Origin: Micromonospora haikouensis
GTDB lineage: Bacteria > Actinomycetota > Actinomycetes > Mycobacteriales > Micromonosporaceae
Assembly (NCBI RefSeq): GCF_900091595.1
Contig: NZ_FMCW01000004.1
Location: 1 to 64,000 of the forward strand
DNA length: 64,000 nt
Reading direction: 5' to 3'
The first letter of the stretch is position 1; every line of letters starts with the position of its first letter. Under the pieces are notes generated by a model. That model saw only the letters and a list, made by a program, of their open reading frames with translations. It was not told the origin of the DNA and ran no database searches. Below, piece by piece: positions 35,810 to 45,375 of the stretch. The position numbers and the translations under genes are program-made.

Positions 35810-37405
35810 TCAGCCCACGGTGACCCGGACGGTGTGCCAGCCGGTCGCGCCGTCCGGGTCGACGCGCTGCCGGCGCTCGGTCTGCGTCTCGCCGTCGGCG
35901 TCGGTGGCCCGCACCTGGAGGGTGTGCTCGCCGGAGGTGGCCGCCCACTGCCAGGACCACTGCACCCAGGTGTCCACCGACACCGTCGGGGCGAGCGTCG
36001 CTTCCCGCCACGGGCCGTCGTCGACGCGTACCTCGACCCGGCGGATGCCCCGGCGCTGCGCCCAGGCCACCCCGGCGACCATGACCGGGCCGGCGGTGAG
36101 CCGGTTGCGGGGGCGGGGCGTGTCGATCCGCGACTGGGTCTTGATCGGCCCCTGCGCCGACCAGCCCCGGGGCACCCAGTACGCGTCGAAGTCGGCGAAG
36201 CTGGTCAGCTCCAGCTCGGTCACCCACTTGCAGGCGGAGACGTAGCCGTAGAGGCCGGGCACCACCATGCGTACGGGAAAGCCGTGCTCCACCGGCAGCG
36301 GCTCGCCGTTCATCCCCACCGCGAGCAGGGCGTCCCGGCCGTCGCGCAGCGCCGCCGTCGGGGTGCCGCAGGTCCAGCCGTCGACGGAGCGCCCGACGAC
36401 CTGGTCCGCGCCTTCCTCCGGCTGCGCCTCGTCGAGCAGTTCCCGGATGGGCACGCCCAGCCAGCGGGCGTTGCCGATCAGGTCCCCGCCGACCTCGTTC
36501 GACACGCAGGCCAGGGTGACGTACCGCTCGACCATGGGGCGGGCCAGCAGGTCGGCGAAGCTCAGCTCGATCGGGTTGCGCACCCGGCCGTGGATGCGCA
36601 GCCGCCAGGTGTCCGGGTCGACCTGCGGCACCACCAGGGCGGTGTCGATCCGGTAGAACCCGGACGTCGGGCTGACGTAGGGGGCGAGCTGGGTGAGGGA
36701 GAGGTCCGCCCCGGCCGGCACCGCCGGCGCGGGCGAGGCCGGCGCGGGCAGGGCGACCGCCTGCCGGGCCTGCGACACCCCGCGCCGCCCGGCCAGCCAG
36801 TGCCCGCCCAGCCCGGTCACCACCGCCGCGCCGGCCAGCGCGCCCACGCCGGTGAGGAACCGCCGCCGCCCCTCCGGGCGCTCAGGGTGCAAGGAAGGGC
36901 CCCTTGTTAACAGGGGGGTGTTAACAAGGGGCCCTTCCTTCTCACCGGGCGGGGTCCACGGCCAGGGGTCGGGGTGCAGGGGGCCGGCCAGCAGGAGCCA
37001 GAGCGTCAGCGCGCCGAGGGCCGCCCCGGCCAGCGCCGGCAGCGCGTCGGTGGCGTCCGCGCCGGCCCGGGTCAGCGCGGCGGCCACCCCGAGGGCCGCG
37101 AACGCCCCGATGCCCGCCAGGCCGAGCCACAGCCGGCGGGCGGCGAGGACGCCGAGCAGCGCCGCGAAGCCGGCCAGCAGCAGCGCCGTCCCGACCAGCA
37201 GGGCGATCTTGTCGTACGTGCCGAAGACGGCGATGCCGAACTGCTTGACCGGTTCGGGGACGGTGTCGACGACCAGCCCGCCGACCGCGACCAGTGGTGC
37301 CGACCGGGGGCCGGTCAGCACCGCCACCGGTTCGGCGGTGCCGATCGCCACGGCGGCGGCGGTGATCCCGGCCAGCGCGGCGTACCCGCGCGAGATGGTG
37401 CCCAT
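35810..37405 (-). CDS. Membrane-anchored molybdopterin-dependent oxidoreductase (sulfite-oxidase fold) with an in-frame repeat
   Basis: A 531-residue protein. Four N-terminal helices (about residues 8-145) lead into a linker and a fifth helix after EGRRRF. The catalytic domain (about 235-531) has the molybdopterin-binding fold with the metal-ligand Cys in YVTLACVSNEVGGDLIGNAR, and the C-terminal Mo-co dimerisation beta domain ending DGATGWHTVRVTVG. It resembles YedY or sulfite-oxidase-like actinobacterial proteins; the substrate is unknown. The linker at about residues 154-172 (KEGPLVNTPLLTRGPSLH) is the translation of palindromic repeat copy 3. ATG 37405 has only a weak GGGCGG upstream. Confidence 0.85.
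   Translation of the reverse strand: MGTISRGYAALAGITAAAVAIGTAEPVAVLTGPRSAPLVAVGGLVVDTVPEPVKQFGIAVFGTYDKIALLVGTALLLAGFAALLGVLAARRLWLGLAGIGAFAALGVAAALTRAGADATDALPALAGAALGALTLWLLLAGPLHPDPWPWTPPGEKEGPLVNTPLLTRGPSLHPERPEGRRRFLTGVGALAGAAVVTGLGGHWLAGRRGVSQARQAVALPAPASPAPAVPAGADLSLTQLAPYVSPTSGFYRIDTALVVPQVDPDTWRLRIHGRVRNPIELSFADLLARPMVERYVTLACVSNEVGGDLIGNARWLGVPIRELLDEAQPEEGADQVVGRSVDGWTCGTPTAALRDGRDALLAVGMNGEPLPVEHGFPVRMVVPGLYGYVSACKWVTELELTSFADFDAYWVPRGWSAQGPIKTQSRIDTPRPRNRLTAGPVMVAGVAWAQRRGIRRVEVRVDDGPWREATLAPTVSVDTWVQWSWQWAATSGEHTLQVRATDADGETQTERRQRVDPDGATGWHTVRVTVG
36891..36940. repeat. GC-rich palindromic repeat, copy 3 (inside a coding region, symmetrical)
   Basis: AAGGAAGGGCCCCTTGTTAA plus CA (36891-36912), six G bases, then the exact 22-base complement (36919-36940). 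Unlike other copies, both halves carry the GTTAAC end, so the unit looks like a half-element fused to its mirror image. It lies wholly inside the oxidoreductase gene and keeps its frame. Confidence 0.9.
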
Positions 37406-37495
37406 CCGCCCAGTGTTTCCGACGGGGCCGGGAAGCGACAGGCACGTCAGCGTTCCGTAAGCAACCAGCCCCGGGCGAACGCGGGGCGGAGACGC

Positions 37496-37531
37496 GTCAA
37501 GGCACGCCGTGGGGAGCCGGCGTGCCTTGAC
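37496..37531 (-). terminator. Terminator after groEL
   Basis: GTCAAGGCACGCC (37496-37508) and GGCGTGCCTTGAC (37519-37531) form a 13-base perfect stem, which extends by one pair on the minus strand. It lies 31 bases beyond the groEL stop and before the start region of the oxidoreductase gene. Confidence 0.75.
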
Positions 37532-37562
37532 CGTGTGGTGTGGCTGGGTCAGCCGTCGCGGG

Positions 37563-39227
<1,665 letters not shown>

Positions 39228-39279
39228 TCACTGCCCCGGCCCGGCGAGCCGGACCGGGGCAGTGACACGGATCGGTTGC

Positions 39280-39588
39280 TTACTTCTCGATGACCGCGAG
39301 GACGTCGCGGGCGGAGAGCACCAGGTACTCCTCGCCGGCGTACTTGACCTCGGTGCCGCCGTACTTCGAGTAGAGGACGGTGTCGCCGACCTTCACGTCG
39401 ATCGGCACGCGGTTGCCCTTGTCGTCGATCCGGCCCGGGCCGACAGCGAGGACGGTGCCCTCCTGCGGCTTCTCCTTGGCGGTGTCGGGGATCACGATGC
39501 CCGACGCCGTGGTGGTCTCAGCCTCGTTCGCCTGGACCACGATGCGGTCCTCGAGCGGCTTGATCGCAACCTTGGTCGCGGTAGTCAC
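39280..39588 (-). CDS. groES: Co-chaperonin GroES
   Basis: A 102-residue co-chaperonin forming the lid of the GroEL chamber. It shows [40 protein letters not shown] (mobile loop region), [20 protein letters not shown] and [15 protein letters not shown] place the start at GTG 39588 ([11 protein letters not shown]), because AGGAGG stands 8 bases before it and the Streptomyces protein starts similarly. An in-frame ATG at 39594 is only 2 bases from the same ribosome site. It is the first gene of the groES-groEL operon, under two CIRCE operators. Confidence 0.95.
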   Translation of the reverse strand: MTTATKVAIKPLEDRIVVQANEAETTTASGIVIPDTAKEKPQEGTVLAVGPGRIDDKGNRVPIDVKVGDTVLYSKYGGTEVKYAGEEYLVLSARDVLAVIEK

Positions 39589-39728
39589 GGGCATACCCTC
39601 CTGGGGTACTGGTTTCGTTGCCGGACGGCGGGGCCGACCAGCGTCAATCTGCCACATGCCACCGGGCGGGGCCGTCGTCGCGGGTGCCGGTCCGCCTGGC
39701 GTCAACCCCCGGGCACGGGGCCCGGAAG

Positions 39729-39755
39729 CTGGCACCCTCGATGGGAGAGTGCTAA
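39729..39755 (-). promoter_or_regulatory. CIRCE operator, proximal copy
   Basis: On the minus strand this reads TTAGCACTC, nine bases, GGGTGCCAG. The left half-site is perfect and the right half differs at two positions from GAGTGCTAA. It is a binding site for the HrcA heat-shock repressor and lies downstream of the -10 box. Confidence 0.85.
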
Positions 39756-39759
39756 TCGC

Positions 39760-39788
39760 AGGTTAGGCCGTGGCTAGCACTCCGTCAA
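39760..39788 (-). promoter_or_regulatory. groES promoter
   Basis: On the minus strand, TTGACG (39783-39788) and TAACCT (39760-39765) are separated by exactly 17 bases, an excellent housekeeping promoter. The -35 box lies in the spacer of the distal CIRCE operator and the predicted start (about 39752) lies in the proximal one, so HrcA binding would block initiation. Confidence 0.8.
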
Positions 39789-39800
39789 GGAGAGTGCCAA
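39774..39800 (-). promoter_or_regulatory. CIRCE operator, distal copy
   Basis: On the minus strand this reads TTGGCACTC, nine bases (TCCTTGACG), GAGTGCTAG. Each half differs by one base from the consensus TTAGCACTC-N9-GAGTGCTAA. It overlaps the -35 box of the groES promoter. Confidence 0.88.
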
Positions 39801-39925
39801 CGCGTCGCCCGTCGTGTCGCCACTGTTCCGCCACTCGTCACCGCGACACGCCCCCCCGGACCTCGTCGACCTCCGACACCACCACCGCCGTCGGTCCGCC
39901 GCCGCCCGGGCCCGACAATGGGCGC

Positions 39926-41197
39926 GTGGATCTCGACCAGCTCGCCGCCCTGCGTACCCCCGAGGGGTCGGCCGCGCTCGCCGCGGCGACCGAGGTGGCC
40001 GGCGGCGACCCGCTGGCGGCGGCGGCCGCGCTCCGCTCGGCCGGGGTGCCCGCCGGGCTGGCCGCCGCCGCGCTGACCCAGGCCGAGCTGCGCCGCCGGG
40101 CCGTCGCCAAGTTCGGGCCGGCGGCGGCCGGCATGTTCCTCACCCGCGCGGGGCTGGAGCAGGCGACCCGGGGGGTCGTCGCGGCCCGGCGGGCCGACCG
40201 GCTGCGCGCCGCCGGGGTGCGCACCCTGGCCGACCTGGGCTGCGGCCTCGGCGCCGACGCGCTCGCCGCCGCCCGCGCCGGCATCCGGGTGTACGGGGTG
40301 GAGGCCGACCCGGTCACCGCCGCGATGGCCGCCGCGAACGCCGAGGCCGCCGGGCTGGCCGACGTTTTCACGGTGGAGTGCGGCGACGCCACGGCGTTCG
40401 ACGTGTCCGCCGTCGACGCGGCGTTCTGCGACCCGGCTCGGCGCAGGGCCGGCACGGGCCGGCGGATCTTCGACCCGAACGCCTACTCGCCGCCGTGGGA
40501 CTTCGTCACCGCGCTGGCCGAGCGGGTGCCGCACACGGTGGTGAAGGTGGCCCCCGGACTCGACCACGCGCTGATCCCGCCAGGCGCGGAGGCGGAGTGG
40601 GTCAGCGTGGGCGGCGACCTGGTCGAGGCCGCCCTGTGGTGCGGCCGCCTCGCCGAGGTCCCCCGCCGCGCGACCGTGCTGAAGGAAGGGCCCCCTGTTA
40701 ACGCTTTCTGTATAGGAAGGGCCCCCTGCAATCACCCCCAGCCCGCCTGCCACCACCAGCTCACCGGTTCCGGCACGGAGGAGGCCGCCGTCGGGCCCGT
40801 CCGGCGGTACGTCCACGACCCCGACCCGGCCGTCGTCCGCGCGCACCTCGTGGCGGAGCTGGCCGGCGAGCTGGACGCCACGCTCGCCGACCCGACCATC
40901 GCCTACCTGTACGCCGACACTCCCGGCGCGACGCCGTTCGCCCGCTGCCTGGAGGTGACCGACGTGCTGCCGTTCTCGCTGAAGCGGCTGCGCGCCCTGC
41001 TGCGCGAGCGCAGGGTGGGCCGGGTCGAGATCCTCAAGCGCGGCTCGGCGCTCGAGCCGGAGCGGCTGCGGCGCGACCTGCGGCTGGCCGGCCCGGAGGC
41101 GGCGAGCCTGGTGCTGACCCGGGTGGCCGGCGCGCCGACCGTGCTGGTCTGCCGCCCGGTGACGTATCCGCTGGATCAGGAGGCGGCGGCCGGCTAG
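39926..41197 (+). CDS. THUMP-like-domain class I SAM methyltransferase with an in-frame repeat
   Basis: A 423-residue protein. Residues 95-200 hold a SAM-binding fold (LADLGCGLGADALAAARAGI, a VYGVEADPVTAAMAAANAEA acidic loop, and AAFCDPARR). The C-terminal part (about 340-415) matches the THUMP-like domain of actinobacterial methyltransferases. RNA is a likely substrate, but this is inference. Residues 253-270, KEGPPVNAFCIGRAPCNH, are translated from palindromic repeat copy 4, inserted between the two domains without breaking the frame. The start is GTG 39926, with GACAAT ending 6 bases before it, so it may be leaderless. It overlaps no neighbour and is followed by ybaK at 9 bases. Confidence 0.82.
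   Translation: MDLDQLAALRTPEGSAALAAATEVAGGDPLAAAAALRSAGVPAGLAAAALTQAELRRRAVAKFGPAAAGMFLTRAGLEQATRGVVAARRADRLRAAGVRTLADLGCGLGADALAAARAGIRVYGVEADPVTAAMAAANAEAAGLADVFTVECGDATAFDVSAVDAAFCDPARRRAGTGRRIFDPNAYSPPWDFVTALAERVPHTVVKVAPGLDHALIPPGAEAEWVSVGGDLVEAALWCGRLAEVPRRATVLKEGPPVNAFCIGRAPCNHPQPACHHQLTGSGTEEAAVGPVRRYVHDPDPAVVRAHLVAELAGELDATLADPTIAYLYADTPGATPFARCLEVTDVLPFSLKRLRALLRERRVGRVEILKRGSALEPERLRRDLRLAGPEAASLVLTRVAGAPTVLVCRPVTYPLDQEAAAG
40682..40735 (+). repeat. GC-rich palindromic repeat, copy 4 (inside a coding region)
   Basis: AAGGAAGGGCCCCCTGTTAA is followed by CGCTTTCTGTATAGGAAGGG and CCCCCTGCAATCAC. This is the standard element with a CTTTCTGTATA spacer. It is fully inside the methyltransferase gene, in the same frame as copy 3 (KEGP-x-VN). 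Confidence 0.9.
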
Positions 41198-41206
41198 CTT
41201 GTCGGC

Positions 41207-41686
41207 ATGGCGGGACAGGGGACTCCGGCGACGGCGCTGTTGACGAAGCGGAAGATCCGGCACAGCACCCACCCGTACGACGTGTCGCCGGACGCGCCGA
41301 ACTACGGCGCGCTCGTCGCGGCGGCCCTGGGTGTGCCGCCGGAGCGGGTGTTCAAGTCCCTCGTCACCGAGGTCGACGGCGCGCTCGCGGTGGCGGTGGT
41401 GCCGGTGACCGGCGAGCTGGACCTCAAGGCGCTCGCCGCCGCGCTGGGCGGCAAGCGGGCGACGATGGCCGACCGGGCGGTGGCGGAGCGGGCCACCGGG
41501 TACGTGCGCGGCGGGATCAGCCCGCTCGGCCAGCGCAAGCGGCTGCCCACGGTGCTGGACGCCTCCGCGCTGGCCCACGACACCGTGTACGTCTCGGCGG
41601 GCCGGCGCGGCCTCCAGCTCCAGCTCGCCCCGGCCGACCTGGTCGCGCTCACCGACGCCACCACCGCCCCCATCGCCGCCGGCTGA
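41207..41686 (+). CDS. ybaK: YbaK/EbsC-family Cys-tRNA(Pro) deacylase
   Basis: A 159-residue editing protein that hydrolyses Cys-tRNA(Pro), a product of prolyl-tRNA synthetase errors. It shows KRKIRHSTHPYDVSPDAPNY, VFKSLVTEVDGALAVAVVPV, ELDLKALAAALGGKRATMAD and GYVRGGISPLGQRKRLPTVL, all typical. The length is normal. TAGCTT (41195-41200), overlapping the upstream stop codon, ends 6 bases before the ATG, which suggests its own leaderless promoter inside the operon-like pair. Confidence 0.92.
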   Translation: MAGQGTPATALLTKRKIRHSTHPYDVSPDAPNYGALVAAALGVPPERVFKSLVTEVDGALAVAVVPVTGELDLKALAAALGGKRATMADRAVAERATGYVRGGISPLGQRKRLPTVLDASALAHDTVYVSAGRRGLQLQLAPADLVALTDATTAPIAAG

Positions 41687-42052
41687 CGCGACGCCGCGAG
41701 CCGAGCGGCACCAAGGGCCGAGAGCACCCCGGCCGAGCGGCACCCCAGGCCGACACCCCGCGCCCGGCGTCCCGGGCCGGCACCCCCGAGCCGAGGCGTC
41801 GGCCTGCGGCAGGTTTGGCGGCCTGCGGCATCGGTAACTCTCATGATCGCCGCGTCGAGGCGCGGCCCTTCGGCCTGCCCGCTTTCGGGGCGGTTAGGGC
41901 AGAGTGTCGATCACGTTGCTGAATTGTTACCGCCGCCAACAAACTTCTGACCTCGGCGGCCTTGTGCCGGCAGCGCGGCGCGCAATACGTTGCCGGACAC
42001 AACAAAACACCGCTCCACTCCCACTCCCCCACCCCCGAAAGGACCCGTGCAG
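41687..42052 (+). other. Intergenic region before the sugar transporter
   Basis: No gene is seen. The first 130 bases contain short direct repeats of the type GCCGAGCGGCACC (about 41702 and 41733). The second half is AT-richer and holds the likely promoter and operator of the sugar operon, including the TTGTT-N9-AACAA repeat at 41924-41942 and a second CAACAAAA near 42000. Confidence 0.5.
41924..41942 (+). promoter_or_regulatory. Candidate ROK-repressor operator
   Basis: TTGTT-ACCGCCGCC-AACAA is an inverted repeat in the only AT-rich part of the sugar-operon upstream region. ROK repressors of this kind often bind TTTGTT-type half-sites. The partner repressor would be the gene at 45376. This is an inference. 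Confidence 0.4.
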
Positions 42053-43153
42053 ATGCGCAAGGGCTTCCTCACCTTCGCCGCCGTGGGCCTGCTGGCCGCC
42101 GGCAGCATGGCCGCCTGCGGCGAGAACTCCGACGGCGGCAACCAGGCCGGATCCTCCGAGAAGAAGCCGAAGATCGGCGTGATCCTGCCGGACAGCAAGT
42201 CCTCCGCCCGTTGGGAGGGTGCCGACCGCAAGTTCCTGGAGGCCGCGTTCAAGGCCGCCAACGTCGAGTACGACATCCAGAACGCGCAGGGCGACAAGAC
42301 CGCGTTCCAGACCATCGCGGACCAGATGATCACCAACGGGGTGACCACCCTGATGATCGTCAACCTGGACTCGGGCACCGGCAAGGCCGTGCTCGACAAG
42401 GCCAAGTCGCAGGGCGTCGCCACGATCGACTACGACCGGCTCACGCTGGGCGGCTCCGCGCAGTACTACGTCAGCTTCGACAACGAGGCCGTCGGCAAGC
42501 TCCAGGGCGAGGGCCTCGCCAAGTGCCTGACCGACAAGGGCGTCAAGAACCCGGCGATCGCCTACCTCAACGGCTCGCCGACCGACAACAACGCGACCCT
42601 GTTCAAGAACGGGTACGACTCGGTGCTCAAGCCGAAGTTCGACTCGAAGGAGTACACCAAGGTCGCCGACGACTCGGTGCCGGACTGGGACAACACGCAG
42701 GCCGCCACGATCTTCGAGCAGCAGTACACCAAGGCCAGCGGCAAGATCGACGGCGTGCTGGCCGCGAACGACGGCCTCGGCAACGCGGCCATCTCCGTGC
42801 TGAAGAAGAACAAGCTCAACGGCAAGGTCCCGGTGACCGGGCAGGACGCCACCGTGCAGGGCCTGCAGAACATCCTCTCCGGTGACCAGTGCATGACCGT
42901 CTACAAGGCGGTCAAGAAGGAGGCGGACGCCGCCGCCGAGCTGGCCATCGCGGTCGCCAAGGGCGAGAGGAAGGACACCGGGCAGACCGTCAAGGACGTC
43001 GAGGGCAACCGGGACGTCCCGGCCGTCCTGCTGGAGCCGAAGGCCATCTACAAGGACAACGTCAAGGACGTCGTCGCCGACGGCTTCGTCACCAAGGAAG
43101 AGCTCTGCACCGCCGCCTACACCAAGCTCTGCACCGAAGCCGGCATCAGCTGA
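42053..43153 (+). CDS. Sugar ABC transporter substrate-binding lipoprotein (XylF/RbsB type)
   Basis: A 366-residue extracytoplasmic sugar binder. The signal LLAAGSMAACGEN has the lipobox Cys at about residue 22. The two-lobed periplasmic-binding fold starts KPKIGVILPDSKSSARWEGA and includes NGVTTLMIVNLDSGTGKAVL, VATIDYDRLTLGG and DGVLAANDGLGNAAISVL. This arrangement is closest to D-xylose-binding XylF. AAGGA lies about 10 bases before ATG 42053. It is the first gene of a three-gene importer followed by its regulator. Confidence 0.9.
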   Translation: MRKGFLTFAAVGLLAAGSMAACGENSDGGNQAGSSEKKPKIGVILPDSKSSARWEGADRKFLEAAFKAANVEYDIQNAQGDKTAFQTIADQMITNGVTTLMIVNLDSGTGKAVLDKAKSQGVATIDYDRLTLGGSAQYYVSFDNEAVGKLQGEGLAKCLTDKGVKNPAIAYLNGSPTDNNATLFKNGYDSVLKPKFDSKEYTKVADDSVPDWDNTQAATIFEQQYTKASGKIDGVLAANDGLGNAAISVLKKNKLNGKVPVTGQDATVQGLQNILSGDQCMTVYKAVKKEADAAAELAIAVAKGERKDTGQTVKDVEGNRDVPAVLLEPKAIYKDNVKDVVADGFVTKEELCTAAYTKLCTEAGIS

Positions 43154-43272
43154 CCCGTACGCCGACCGTCGTACCCGCCAGGCGACGCCGCCCGGCACGG
43201 TGACCCCGTGCCGGGCGGCGGCCCGCGCCGGACGGGCTCCGCGATCTCCCCTCCGCGCGTTAGGAGACCCTT

Positions 43273-44094
43273 GTGTCCGCAACCCCCCTGCTGGAACTAC
43301 GAGGGATCGACAAGAGCTTCGGTCCCGTCCAGGTGCTGCGCAACGTCGCCCTCACCGCCCACCCCGGCGAGGTCACCGCGCTGGTCGGCGACAACGGCGC
43401 CGGCAAGTCGACCCTGGTGAAGTGCATCAGCGGCATCTACCCGACCGACTCCGGCGAGTTCCTCTTCGAGGGCCGCCCGGTCAGCATCAACAGCCCCCGC
43501 GACGCCGCCGCCCTGGGCATCGAGGTCGTCTACCAGGACCTCGCGCTCTGCGACAACCTCGACATCGTGCAGAACATGTTCCTCGGCCGGGAGAAGCACA
43601 CCGGCATCGTCCTCGACGAGCCGACCATGGAGCAGATGGCCGCCGAGACCCTCGCCGGGCTGAGCGTCCGCACGGTGAAGTCGCTGCGCCAGCACGTCTC
43701 CAGCCTCTCCGGCGGCCAGCGGCAGACCGTCGCCATCGCCAAGGCGGTGCTCTGGAACAGCCGGCTGGTCATCCTCGACGAGCCGACCGCCGCGCTGGGC
43801 GTCGCGCAGACCGCCCAGGTGCTGGAGCTGGTCCGCCGGCTGGCCGACAACGGCCTCGCCGTCGTGCTCATCTCGCACAACATGAACGACGTCTTCGCGG
43901 TCTCCGACCGGATCGCCGCCCTCTACCTCGGCCAGATGGTGGCCCAGGTGAAGACCACCGACATCACCCACTCGCAGGTCGTCGAGCTGATCACCGCCGG
44001 GCGCTCCGGCGCCCTCGGGCTCGCCGCCGAGCTGACGGGTGGCAACGGCACCGGCGGCGCGGCCGTCGGCACGACCCCGGGAGCCCTCCGATGA
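43273..44094 (+). CDS. Sugar ABC transporter ATP-binding protein (single-domain, XylG-like)
   Basis: A 273-residue ATPase. Walker A GDNGAGKSTLVKCI, signature SSLSGGQRQTVAIAKAVLW, Walker B LVILDEPTAALGV and H-loop LISHNMNDVF are complete. It has one nucleotide-binding domain, whereas RbsA/XylG-type carbohydrate ATPases have two fused ones (about 500 residues), so it must work as a homodimer. GTG 43273 follows AGGAG by 7 bases. Its stop overlaps the permease start (ATGA). Confidence 0.9.
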   Translation: MSATPLLELRGIDKSFGPVQVLRNVALTAHPGEVTALVGDNGAGKSTLVKCISGIYPTDSGEFLFEGRPVSINSPRDAAALGIEVVYQDLALCDNLDIVQNMFLGREKHTGIVLDEPTMEQMAAETLAGLSVRTVKSLRQHVSSLSGGQRQTVAIAKAVLWNSRLVILDEPTAALGVAQTAQVLELVRRLADNGLAVVLISHNMNDVFAVSDRIAALYLGQMVAQVKTTDITHSQVVELITAGRSGALGLAAELTGGNGTGGAAVGTTPGALR

Positions 44095-45350
44095 CCACCA
44101 CCGTCGTGAAGAAGGTAGGGCCGGCGGCGGTCACCCCGCCCGTCACCGTCGGCGGCCACGTGCGCGGCTACCTCAGCCGGGTACGCGGCGGCGACATCGG
44201 CTCCCTGCCGGCCGTGCTGGGCCTGATCGTGCTCTGCACGGTCTTCGCGATCATGCGCCCGTCGTTCCTGTCCGCCGGCAACTTCGCCAACCTGTTCACC
44301 CAGGGCGCGGCGGTCACGCTGATCGCGATGGGGCTGGTCTTCGTCCTGCTGCTCGGCGAGATCGACCTCTCCGCCGGCTTCGCCAGCGGCGTCTGCGCGG
44401 CCGTCCTCGCCAACGTCGTCACCGTGCTCGGCTACCCCTGGTGGGTCGCGGTACTCGCCGCGCTCGTCACCGGCGTGCTCATCGGCACGGCGCTGGGCTT
44501 CCTGGTGGCGAAGGTCGGCATCCCGTCGTTCGTGGTCACCCTCGCCGGCTTCCTCGCCTTCCAGGGCATCGTGCTGATGCTGATGAAGGAGGGCGCCAAC
44601 ATCTCCGTACGCGACGAGACGCTGGTGGCGATCTCCAACCGCAACCTGCCGCCCGCGATCGGCTGGGCGCTGGCCGCCGTCGCCGTCGCCGGCTACGCGG
44701 CGGTGCAGCTCATGCGGCACCGCAACCGGTCCGCCCGGGGACTCGTCACCGACCCGCTGGCCGTCGTGGCCGCCCGGGTGGGCGTGCTGGCGGTCATCCT
44801 CGGCGTCGCCGTGTACGTGCTCAACCTGGAGCGCAGCCGCAACGTCCTGATCACCTCGCTCAAGGGCGTGCCGATCGTGGTGCCGATCATCGCGGTGCTG
44901 CTGATCGTCTGGACGTTCGTGCTCCAGCGCACCAGCTACGGCCGACACGTCTACGCGGTCGGCGGCAACAAGGAGGCGGCCCGCCGCGCCGGCATCAACG
45001 TCGACCGGATCCGCATCTCGGTCTTCGTCATCTGCTCCTCGATGGCCGCGATCGGCGGCATCGTGGCGGCGAGCAGGGCCAACTCTGTCGACCCCAACAC
45101 GGGTGGCAGTAATGTGCTGCTCTACGCCGTGGGCGCGGCGGTGATCGGCGGCACCAGCCTCTTCGGCGGCAAGGGCCGGGTGCTCGACGCCGTGCTCGGC
45201 GGCGCGGTGGTCGCCGTGATCGACAATGGCATGGGTCTGATGGGCTACAGCTCGGGGGTCAAGTACGTGGTCACCGGCGTCGTGCTGCTGCTCGCCGCGA
45301 GCGTGGACGCCCTGTCCCGCCGCCGGTCGGCCGCCACCGGCAACCGTTGA
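44091..45350 (+). CDS. Sugar ABC transporter permease (XylH/RbsC type)
   Basis: A 419-residue membrane protein of the BPD_transp_2 family with about ten helices. The motifs are typical: LLGEIDLSAGFASGVCAA, GIPSFVVTLAGFLAFQGIVL, VYAVGGNKEAARRAGINVDR and GGTSLFGGKGRVLDAVLGGA. The ATG overlaps the ATPase stop by 4 bases. The frame is open far upstream, but only the part from 44091 is homologous. The predicted substrate is a pentose or related sugar. Confidence 0.92.
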   Translation: MTTTVVKKVGPAAVTPPVTVGGHVRGYLSRVRGGDIGSLPAVLGLIVLCTVFAIMRPSFLSAGNFANLFTQGAAVTLIAMGLVFVLLLGEIDLSAGFASGVCAAVLANVVTVLGYPWWVAVLAALVTGVLIGTALGFLVAKVGIPSFVVTLAGFLAFQGIVLMLMKEGANISVRDETLVAISNRNLPPAIGWALAAVAVAGYAAVQLMRHRNRSARGLVTDPLAVVAARVGVLAVILGVAVYVLNLERSRNVLITSLKGVPIVVPIIAVLLIVWTFVLQRTSYGRHVYAVGGNKEAARRAGINVDRIRISVFVICSSMAAIGGIVAASRANSVDPNTGGSNVLLYAVGAAVIGGTSLFGGKGRVLDAVLGGAVVAVIDNGMGLMGYSSGVKYVVTGVVLLLAASVDALSRRRSAATGNR

Positions 45351-45375
45351 CGCCCGCACGGAAGTACCGGTAACG

